Below are positions 24,662 to 31,560 of a stretch of 42,769 bases of DNA, one piece after another. Under the pieces are notes generated by a model, which made no database searches, was not told the origin of the DNA, and saw only the letters and a list, made by a program, of their open reading frames with translations. The position numbers were made by a program, and so were the translations under genes. Position 1 is the first letter of the stretch. Each line of letters starts with the position of its first letter. This stretch comes from Alphaproteobacteria bacterium (GTDB lineage Bacteria; Pseudomonadota; Alphaproteobacteria; CACIAM-22H2), in contig JAEUKZ010000056.1 of NCBI GenBank assembly GCA_016793045.1, positions 1 through 42,769 of the forward strand, written 5' to 3'.

Positions 24662-26422
24662 GTGCGGACGATCGAGGCCTTGCCGGCGCAATCGGCGGCG
24701 CCGGGCGAGGTGAAGCGGCCGATCGCGTGGGCACGCTGGCTGCCGGCGATCGGCGCCGGCGCGGTGCTGGCCTATCTCGTGCTGGTGCCGCTGCTGCTGA
24801 TGCTGGTGAGCTCGCTGCGCCCGGGCGGGTTTCCGCTCGACCCGGGCTGGACCTTCGCGAACTACGCGACGGTGTATGGCGCGGCCGGGTTCCCGCGCCT
24901 CGTCGGCACCACGATCGCTTTCGCGATCGGCTCGACCGCGCTGGCGCTTGCGCTCGGCATCGCGCTGGCGTGGCTGATCGAGCGCACCGACCTGCCGCTG
25001 CGCGGCACGATCCGCGCCCTCGTCATCCTGCCGATGGCGACGCCGCCGATCCTGCTCGCGATCGGCTGGGCGATGCTGCTGAGTCCCCGCACCGGCTTCT
25101 TCAACCTGCTGATTCGCGACGTCTTCGGCCTTGCCCAGTCGCCGTTCAACGTCTTCAGCCTCGGCGGCATGATCTTCGTCGAGGGGCTGTCGCTGGTGCC
25201 GACGACGTTCCTGTTCCTGTCGCCGGCCTTCCGCAACATGGACCCGAGCCTGGAGGAGGCGGCGATCACGTCGGGCGCCGGCATCGGCATGCTGCTGCGC
25301 CGCATCCTGCTCCCCATGCTGTGGCCGTCGATCCTGGCGGCGGGCGCCTTCCTGCTGATCGTCTGCCTCGTCGTGTTCGACATCCCCGGCACGCTCGGCA
25401 TGCCGGCGCGCATCTTCGTGCTGTCGACGCAGATCTACTACCTCGCGGTCGACAGCCCGACCGGCGTGCCGCTCTACGGCCAGGTCTCGGCGCTCGCCGC
25501 GTTCTTCCTCTGCATCCTGTTCGTGCTCGGCTGGGCCTATCATCGGCTGACGCGGCAGGCGCAGCGCTATCGCACCATCACCGGCAAGGGGTTCCGGCCG
25601 CGCCTGATGCGGCTCGGAGGGTGGCGCTGGGTCGCGTTCGCCGGCGTGTCGGCCTATTTCCTGCTCGCCGTCGTGGCGCCGCTGGCGATCCTCTTCTGGA
25701 CCAGCCTGATGCCCTATCAGACGCGCGTCACCTGGGCGGCGCTCGATCTCGTCACGCTCGACAACCACATCGACTTCTTCGCCAACCGCCGCGTCCTCGA
25801 GGCGGCCGGCAACTCGCTGACGGTGGCGCTCGTCGCCGCGACAGCGGTGGCGCTGATCTCCGTGGTGCTCGCCTGGCTCGTCGTGCGCGCGAAGATTCCC
25901 GGGGCACGGCTGCTCGACGGCCTCGCCTTCGCGCCGGTCGCGATGCCGGGAGTGATGCTCGGCGTGGCGCTGGTCTACGTCTATCTCACGCTCGACCTCG
26001 GCTTCGCGGTCTACGGCACGATCTGGATCATCGCCATCGCCTATGTCACGCACTACGTTTCCTTCGGCACGCGGCTGGCCAACGGCGTGATGGTGCAGCT
26101 CCATCCCGAGCTGGAGGAAGCCGGAGCCGCATCGGGCGCCTCGACCGTCAGGGTGCTGCGGCGGATCACCCTGCCGCTGATCTGGCCCGCGGTGGTTGCG
26201 ATCTGGATCTGGGTGGTCGCGCATGCGCTGCGCGAGCTGTCGACCGCGCTGATGCTGCAGGGCCGCGGCAACGTCGTCGTGCCGACGCTGTTGTGGGACT
26301 ATTGGTCGGGCGGCGAGCCCAATCGCGCGGCCGCGGTCGGGGTCTGGCTGGTGGTGGCGCTGGTGATCTTCCTGTCGCTTTGGCAGGCGGTCGCGCGCAG
26401 TCGCTTGGAGCGGAGTTCCTGA
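24662..26422 (+). CDS. Fbp-type ABC transporter permease (two MetI-like halves fused)
   Basis: The product is 586 aa with about twelve membrane helices in two homologous halves. Each half contains an ATPase-coupling EAA loop: EEAAITSGAGIGMLLRRILLP near residue 198 and EEAGAASGASTVRVLRRITLP near residue 485. Fused permeases of this length are usual for FbpB-type importers. It starts at GTG 24662 after a 28-bp gap; the stop overlaps the ATPase start (TGATG). It forms the channel for the substrate bound by the 23584-24633 protein. Confidence -1.
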   Translation: MRTIEALPAQSAAPGEVKRPIAWARWLPAIGAGAVLAYLVLVPLLLMLVSSLRPGGFPLDPGWTFANYATVYGAAGFPRLVGTTIAFAIGSTALALALGIALAWLIERTDLPLRGTIRALVILPMATPPILLAIGWAMLLSPRTGFFNLLIRDVFGLAQSPFNVFSLGGMIFVEGLSLVPTTFLFLSPAFRNMDPSLEEAAITSGAGIGMLLRRILLPMLWPSILAAGAFLLIVCLVVFDIPGTLGMPARIFVLSTQIYYLAVDSPTGVPLYGQVSALAAFFLCILFVLGWAYHRLTRQAQRYRTITGKGFRPRLMRLGGWRWVAFAGVSAYFLLAVVAPLAILFWTSLMPYQTRVTWAALDLVTLDNHIDFFANRRVLEAAGNSLTVALVAATAVALISVVLAWLVVRAKIPGARLLDGLAFAPVAMPGVMLGVALVYVYLTLDLGFAVYGTIWIIAIAYVTHYVSFGTRLANGVMVQLHPELEEAGAASGASTVRVLRRITLPLIWPAVVAIWIWVVAHALRELSTALMLQGRGNVVVPTLLWDYWSGGEPNRAAAVGVWLVVALVIFLSLWQAVARSRLERSS

Positions 26423-27516
26423 TGTTGACGGTCAGCGGTCTGGTCAAGCGCTACGACACGCGCCGCGCCGATGCCTTCGCGGTGCGCGCGGTGAGCTTCG
26501 ACGTGGCGCAGGGCGAATTCTTCACCCTGCTGGGGCCGAGCGGCTGCGGCAAGACGACGACTCTGCGCAGCGTCGCCGGGCTGGAGACGCCCGACAGCGG
26601 CGAGATCGCAATCGACGGCGTCAGCGTCTTCTCGTCCGCGAAGGGCACGGTCGTGCCGGTGGCGAAGCGCGACATCGCCATGGTGTTCCAGTCCTACGCG
26701 ATCTGGCCGCACATGACGGTGCGCGAGAACGTCGCCTTTCCGCTCGAGGCGATGGGCGTCAACGGGGCGGAGGCGAAGCGCCGCATCGAATCGGCGCTGT
26801 CGATCGTCGGCCTGACGGCTTTCGCCGACCGGCCGGCGCCCATGCTGTCGGGCGGCCAGCAGCAGCGCGTGGCGCTGGCGCGGGCCATCGTCAAGCAGGC
26901 GAAGGTGCTGCTGCTCGACGAGCCGCTGTCGAATCTCGATGCCAAGCTGCGCGAGCAGATGCGCGTCGAATTGCGCGACCTGCAGCGGCGCATCGGCACG
27001 ACCGCGATCTACGTGACCCACGACCAGGACGAGGCGCTGAGCCTTTCGGACCGCATCGCGGTGATGAAGGACGGCGCGATCGTCGAGCTCGACACGCCGC
27101 AGGCGCTCTACCTGCGCCCGCGCACCACCTTCACCGCGCGCTTCGTCGGCCAGGCCGATCTGCTGCCTTGCACGGTGGTCGAGCGCGGCGCGGACCGGCT
27201 GGCGCTCGACACGCCGCTCGGACCCTTGCACAGCACGGTCTTTCCGCCGGGGCTCGACGGCACGCTCGCGCTGCTCGTCCGCCCCGAGCACATCGAGTTC
27301 CGCGACGGCGAGGCGGCCTTCGGCCGCAACATGCTGGGCGGCGTCGTCCAGCGCGTGCTGTTCTCCGGCAGGCTCGTCGAATACGTCGTGCAGGTCGGCG
27401 CGGCGGCACTGCGCGTCCAGGCGACGTCGCGCAGCCTCAAGGCCGAAGGCGATCGCGTGACCCTGCATCTGCCGCCGGAACGTTGCGTCGTCGTCGCCGG
27501 CGACGCGGATTCGTGA
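26422..27516 (+). CDS. Fbp-type ABC transporter ATP-binding protein
   Basis: The product is 364 aa. Walker A GPSGCGKTTT, Q-loop MVFQSYAIWPHMTV, signature LSGGQQQRVALARAI, Walker B VLLLDEPLSNLD and an H-loop THDQDEAL are all in order, followed by a C-terminal TOBE domain of about 110 residues. It is the energiser of the importer formed with the two preceding genes. The stop codon overlaps the GTG of the enolase-superfamily gene (GTGA). Confidence -1.
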   Translation: MLTVSGLVKRYDTRRADAFAVRAVSFDVAQGEFFTLLGPSGCGKTTTLRSVAGLETPDSGEIAIDGVSVFSSAKGTVVPVAKRDIAMVFQSYAIWPHMTVRENVAFPLEAMGVNGAEAKRRIESALSIVGLTAFADRPAPMLSGGQQQRVALARAIVKQAKVLLLDEPLSNLDAKLREQMRVELRDLQRRIGTTAIYVTHDQDEALSLSDRIAVMKDGAIVELDTPQALYLRPRTTFTARFVGQADLLPCTVVERGADRLALDTPLGPLHSTVFPPGLDGTLALLVRPEHIEFRDGEAAFGRNMLGGVVQRVLFSGRLVEYVVQVGAAALRVQATSRSLKAEGDRVTLHLPPERCVVVAGDADS

Positions 27517-28589
27517 TCGCCCTCCATCCCTATTCGCTGCCGCTGGCGATGCCCTATCGCTGGGCGAAGGGCGAGCAGCACGAGCGCGTCGGGTTCCTCG
27601 CGCGTTGCGAGCGCGACGGCGCGGTCGGCTGGGGCGAATCGGCGCCGCCGATCCACCTGACGCTCGATCCGCACGCGCTCGTGGCGGCGGCGCGGCGCCT
27701 GCTCGAAGGTCTCGACGACGGTGATCCGGGCTTCCTCGCCGCCCTCGACGCGCGCGATCCAGATCCGCGCCTGCGCTGCGCGATCGCGACGGCATGGCTT
27801 GCCGCCCGGGCCGCGGCCGTCGGCATGCCCCTTGGCCGGTTCCTAGCCGGCCCGGACGGGGCAGCCGCGGCGACCGTTCCGGCCAACGGCCTGGTGACGG
27901 ACGCATTGCCCGACGATGCCGCTGCGCGTGCCGCGTCGCTCGTCGCGCAGGGCCATCGCACGCTCAAGATCAAGTGCACCTCCGATCGGGCGGGGGATCG
28001 AGCGCGCGTTGCCGCGGTGCGTGAGGCGGCGCCGGCGGCGCGGCTGCGGCTCGACGCGAACGAATCCTGGGCGCCGGAATGGTCGCTCGCCCATCTCGCC
28101 GATCTCGCGTCCTTCGACATCGAGTATGTCGAACAGCCGCTGCCGAGCGATCACGGCCCGGCCGCGCAGGCTGCCTACCGCGCGCAAAGCCCGGTCAAGG
28201 TGGCGCTCGACGAATCGGCGACCGACCTGCCGGCGATCGCGGCGCTGCTCGATGCCGGCGCCGCCGACGTCATCATCCTCAAGCCGCAGCGCGCCGGCGG
28301 GCCCGACCGGGCCAAGGCGATCATCGATCTGTGCCGCGCGCGCGGCGTGCGCGTGACGGTGACGGTCAGCCTCGAGACTGCGGTCGGCACGACGGCGGCG
28401 CTGCATGTCGCGAGCCTGCTGCCCGCGCCGCTGCCGGATTGCGGCCTCGCGATGGGCCGCTTCCTCGCGCGCGACGTTGCGGCAGCGCCCGTCTTGACCG
28501 ATGGCCGCATGATCGTGCCGACGCTGCCCGGCCTTGGCATCGGCGCGGTCGATCTCGACGGAGCGCTCAGCGCGCGTCCGCGTCGTTGA
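27513..28589 (+). CDS. Enolase superfamily enzyme (muconate lactonising / dipeptide epimerase / OSBS-like subgroup)
   Basis: The product is 358 aa starting at GTG. The subgroup pattern is present: K152-x-K154 in TLKIKCT, D181 in RLDANESWAPEW, Glu in DIEYVEQPLP, Asp in KVALDES and Lys in ILKPQRAGG. The set KxK-D-E-D-K defines the muconate-lactonising-enzyme-like subgroup, whose members cycloisomerise muconates, epimerise dipeptides or make o-succinylbenzoate. The catabolic context favours cycloisomerisation or racemisation of a pathway intermediate. It is the last gene of the operon; its last 23 bp overlap the convergent binding-protein gene. Confidence -1.
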   Translation: MIALHPYSLPLAMPYRWAKGEQHERVGFLARCERDGAVGWGESAPPIHLTLDPHALVAAARRLLEGLDDGDPGFLAALDARDPDPRLRCAIATAWLAARAAAVGMPLGRFLAGPDGAAAATVPANGLVTDALPDDAAARAASLVAQGHRTLKIKCTSDRAGDRARVAAVREAAPAARLRLDANESWAPEWSLAHLADLASFDIEYVEQPLPSDHGPAAQAAYRAQSPVKVALDESATDLPAIAALLDAGAADVIILKPQRAGGPDRAKAIIDLCRARGVRVTVTVSLETAVGTTAALHVASLLPAPLPDCGLAMGRFLARDVAAAPVLTDGRMIVPTLPGLGIGAVDLDGALSARPRR

Positions 28590-29607
28590 CCATCGAGTTG
28601 TAGAGCTCGAACAGCCGCGCGTAGTCGGCCTTGCGGTCCATCGGCCATTCGGCGAGCTGGTGGTGGCGCAGCAGCCGCGCCGCCTGGGTTTCCGCGATCA
28701 TCGGGTTGCCGCGGTCGGTCGCGCGTTCGTAGACGAGCGCGCCTTCGGGCGTCGCCAGCCAGGCGGCGAACAGGGCGGCGGCGTGCGGCCTGCGCGTATC
28801 GGCGACGACCGCGGAATAGATCGCGCTGATCGGCGTCGGGTCGAGGATGACGATGCGGATCGGCGCGCCGCGCCGTTGCGCCGCCAGCGCCGTGTGATGG
28901 ATGCCGAGCCCGAGTGCGCATTCGCCGGCGGCAACCTGCTGGGCGAGCGGCGCGGTGCTGCGGAACAGCATCGGGTTCTGGTCGAGAAAGCGGCGATAGA
29001 AATGCAAGGTGCGCTCGGCTCCCCATACCGAGGCAAGCTCCGCGAAAGCGGCGGCGCGCACCCAGGTGCCGATGCGCCCGCGCCAGCGCGGCTCGAGCAG
29101 CGCATCCCAGCTTCGCGGCGTGTCGGCCTCGCCGATCTGGTCGGTATTGCAGATCAGGCAATAGACCGACGCCGCCGTCATCACCGCATGGCGGCCGACG
29201 ACCATCATCGGGTCGATCGGCAGGCGGCCCCATTCGATGTCGCGCAACAGCCCGCGCGCGGCGAGCTGCGCGACGCCGCCGCCGCCGAGCGTGACGACGT
29301 CGACCATCCGCCCGCCGACCTGATGCTCCTGGCGCACCCGGCCGACGATGCCGACGCCGCCGGCGATCGATTCACCGCGCACGCGCAGGCGCGGAAAAAG
29401 CTGGGCAAAGGCGAGGGCGATGGCGTCGAGCTGGTCGCGGCGGCTGCTCTCGTACCAGACCAGGTCGCCGTCCTCCGCGACGAGGGCGTACGACTCCAAT
29501 GCCGCCCGCCGCTCGTCGCCTTGCTGCGCTGCGGCAGCGCGCGGCGCAAGGGCGAGCAGCGCGGCGGCCAGCGCCTGCCGGCGCGACAAGGTGAGCGAGC
29601 CCCGCAC
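28567..29607 (-). CDS. Second Fbp-type periplasmic binding protein (paralogue)
   Basis: The product is 346 aa with GTG start at 29607 and signal peptide LTLSRRQALAAALLALAPRAAAA. The mature start DLVWYESSRRDQLDAIALAFAQLFP matches the 23584-24633 binding protein, as do GRIGTWVRAAAFAELASVWG and APLAQQVAAGE. The two are therefore paralogues. This copy has no transporter genes of its own and is on the opposite strand, so it may share the importer or have been duplicated for a related ligand. A longer start (TTG at 29643) is possible but has no better ribosome site. The 3' end overlaps the enolase gene by 23 bp. Confidence -1.
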   Translation of the reverse strand: MRGSLTLSRRQALAAALLALAPRAAAAQQGDERRAALESYALVAEDGDLVWYESSRRDQLDAIALAFAQLFPRLRVRGESIAGGVGIVGRVRQEHQVGGRMVDVVTLGGGGVAQLAARGLLRDIEWGRLPIDPMMVVGRHAVMTAASVYCLICNTDQIGEADTPRSWDALLEPRWRGRIGTWVRAAAFAELASVWGAERTLHFYRRFLDQNPMLFRSTAPLAQQVAAGECALGLGIHHTALAAQRRGAPIRIVILDPTPISAIYSAVVADTRRPHAAALFAAWLATPEGALVYERATDRGNPMIAETQAARLLRHHQLAEWPMDRKADYARLFELYNSMVNDADAR

Positions 29608-29750
29608 GAAGGCGATCTTGCGTCGCTTGACAGCGGCCGACAAGTCGCAATCGCCCGGCCCTGATGGGACGCCGGGCCGGCTTGGTGCGAAACCCCAAAG
29701 CGCCTAGAGTTCGCGCCGGGCCACAATGGTCCGTCAGCCTGGGAGGGTCC

Positions 29751-30650
29751 ATGCGCCCGATTTGCCGCCTCATCTGTGCCGCCACGCTCCTGTGGGTCGC
29801 CCTCGTTCCCGCCGTGCCGGCGCGCGCGGACGCGCTGAGCGAACTCAACGACAGCTTTCGCCGCGCCTACGCCGACACGCGAGCGGGCGTTCTTGCGCAG
29901 ACCGCGCCGGTGATCGTCTGCGCCTTCGAATCGCTGGTGCTGATCGACGGCGCCACGCGCCGCGAGGAAGGGTTCACGCCGCGCCTCTATCACGACCTCA
30001 AGGCGGTCGCGCATCTTGTCTTCGCCGTGCAGCTCCTGGTCGATCCGGCGCTCGGGGCGGGCCCGCTGTCGCCGGCCAGCCGCGCCCGCCTCGAAGAGCT
30101 CGCCGTGCGGTCGCGCGCGGTCGCGGCCGGGCTGGACGGCTTCGGCTTCACCCCGGCGCAGGCGGAACGCCAGCGCGCGCTGATCGCCGGCGCGCAGGCG
30201 ATGATCGCGCGCGCGCTGGCGAACGGCCGGCCGTCGCCGGCGGAGCTGCTGGCCTGGCTGCGTCCGCTGGTGCCCGCGGTCATGGCCAATGTGGATGACG
30301 CCGCCGCGGCCCAACTCGACGGGCTGCACGCCGTGATGCAGCGCTGGCGCGCCTCGCTGGGAGCGGAGCAGTGGGCGCGGCTCAACGTCGTCGTGCTCGG
30401 CGTGCGCCAGGCGCGCCGCGGCAACCTGCAATACGCCTACTTCGAGCGCCTGCTGGGCGCCGATGCGGTCGAGCGCCGGCTCATCTACGCCGAAAGTGTC
30501 TTCGCGGTCGATCCGGCATTGGCGCTGCTGGGCACGATCCTCACCGATCGGCCGGCCGGGGCGGCGTTCTTCGACGATCCGCTGCGCATGGAACGCGACC
30601 TGCTCGCCGACGCCGCGCAGCGCCACATCGCGCGCCTCTTCGGCGGCTGA
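29751..30650 (+). CDS. Secreted protein of unknown function
   Basis: The product is 299 aa with a clear Sec signal peptide (MRPICRLICAATLLWVALVPAVPARA). The mature part is alpha-helical and alanine/leucine/arginine-rich, with no cysteine motif, no metal-site pattern and no transmembrane helix. I do not recognise the family. GGGAGGG precedes ATG 29751. It lies between the catabolic island and the stress island and is divergent from the second binding protein; a possible CTAGAGT -10-like element is at 29703-29709. A periplasmic location is the only confident inference. Confidence -1.
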   Translation: MRPICRLICAATLLWVALVPAVPARADALSELNDSFRRAYADTRAGVLAQTAPVIVCAFESLVLIDGATRREEGFTPRLYHDLKAVAHLVFAVQLLVDPALGAGPLSPASRARLEELAVRSRAVAAGLDGFGFTPAQAERQRALIAGAQAMIARALANGRPSPAELLAWLRPLVPAVMANVDDAAAAQLDGLHAVMQRWRASLGAEQWARLNVVVLGVRQARRGNLQYAYFERLLGADAVERRLIYAESVFAVDPALALLGTILTDRPAGAAFFDDPLRMERDLLADAAQRHIARLFGG

Positions 30651-30666
30651 GCGCCGTGGTCACGGG

Positions 30667-30680
30667 TTGATTCACATCAA
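30667..30680. promoter_or_regulatory. FNR/FixK box TTGATTCACATCAA upstream of the CBS-BON gene
   Basis: The perfect TTGAT-N4-ATCAA palindrome matches the FNR/FixK/Dnr consensus. Its centre is about 70 bp upstream of ATG 30743. If it acts at -41.5, transcription starts near 30715 and leaves a leader of about 28 nt. Two more boxes of the same type lie at 34872 and 36840. Confidence -1.
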
Positions 30681-30742
30681 AGCAAGGGACGGGAGGGGTG
30701 GGGACATTGAACCTGCGGCCACGGTGGCCGGGAGAGTCCGAA

Positions 30743-31441
30743 ATGCGCGCCAAAGACATCATGACCACCGACGTGGTCACCTTCACGCCAGACATGACGG
30801 TGGTCGCGGCTGCGGGTCAGCTTACCGCGCGACGGATCTCCGGCGCGCCGGTGCTGGGGGCCGACGGCACGCTGCTCGGCATCGTGAGCGAGGGCGATCT
30901 GCTGCGCCGCACCGACATCGGCACCGAGCGCCGCCGCTCGTGGTTCCGCTCGCTGTTCGGCGATGATCGCGCGCTGGCGCAGGAGTATGTGAAGTCCCAC
31001 GGCGCGCTGGTCGGCGACGTGATGACGCGCGCGGTGATGGCGGTCAGCGAGGATACCGAAGTCGCGCGCATCGCCGATCTGTTCGAGCGGCGCGGCATCA
31101 AGCGCGTGCCGGTGACGCGTGCCGGCCGCCTCGTCGGCATCGTCAGCCGGGCCGACATCGTGCGGCTGCTCGCGGCATCGAGCACCCCGCCGGCTGCGGC
31201 CGGGCAGCCCGCCGACCTCGAGATCCAGCACATGATCGTCGAACGCCTGCGCGCGGAGCCGTGGGCCGATACGGTGTTCATGAACGTGACCGTCCATGAC
31301 GGCACGGTCGAGCTGTGGGGCCGTATCGACAGCGAGGACCAGCGCCGCGCGCTCAACGTCCTCGTACGCGCCGTCCCTGGCGTGCGCAGCGTCAACGACA
31401 ATCTCACCCGCACCCCGTCGGTCCAGTCGATCGGAACCTGA
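30743..31441 (+). CDS. CBS-domain pair plus BON domain protein
   Basis: The product is 232 aa. Two CBS motifs (AKDIMTTDVVTFTPDMTV to IVSEGDLLRR, and VGDVMTRAVMAVSEDTEV to IVSRADIVRLL) are followed by a BON domain (about 165-225, VFMNVTVHDGTVELWGRIDS, ending VRSVNDNL). CBS pairs bind adenosine nucleotides and sense energy state; BON binds membranes or phospholipid. CBS-BON proteins are typical stress/hypoxia genes in alphaproteobacteria and resemble Hrp1 of the mycobacterial dormancy regulon. The start at 30743 has GGGAGAG upstream; the FNR box at 30667 sits in its promoter. Precise role unknown. Confidence -1.
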   Translation: MRAKDIMTTDVVTFTPDMTVVAAAGQLTARRISGAPVLGADGTLLGIVSEGDLLRRTDIGTERRRSWFRSLFGDDRALAQEYVKSHGALVGDVMTRAVMAVSEDTEVARIADLFERRGIKRVPVTRAGRLVGIVSRADIVRLLAASSTPPAAAGQPADLEIQHMIVERLRAEPWADTVFMNVTVHDGTVELWGRIDSEDQRRALNVLVRAVPGVRSVNDNLTRTPSVQSIGT

Positions 31442-31510
31442 ACGCGGTGCGCGGGCGAACGCGGGCTGCAACCGGTCGGTAACGCCGCTAGAGTAGCTTT
31501 TGCCGCCCCA

Positions 31511-31532
31511 CGCCGGCGCTTGCGCGCCGGCG
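31511..31532. repeat. Perfect GC hairpin 29 bp before the acyl-CoA synthetase start
   Basis: Arms CGCCGGCGC and GCGCCGGCG (9 bp) with a TTGC loop. No T-run follows, so it is not a classical terminator of the CBS-BON gene; it may block read-through or influence translation of the downstream gene. Confidence -1.
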
Positions 31533-31560
31533 GCGGCCGGATCTCGGCGGAGCCAGCACG

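Noticed and set aside
24590-26224. A 544-codon open frame on the minus strand opposite the Fbp-type permease
   Set aside because: The plus strand encodes a clear twelve-helix permease; the antisense product is dominated by charged low-complexity sequence.
29608-29643. TTG start at 29643 for the second Fbp-type binding protein
   Set aside because: The shorter GTG form begins directly before the signal peptide (n-region LTLSRR); the longer form adds basic residues with no ribosome site.
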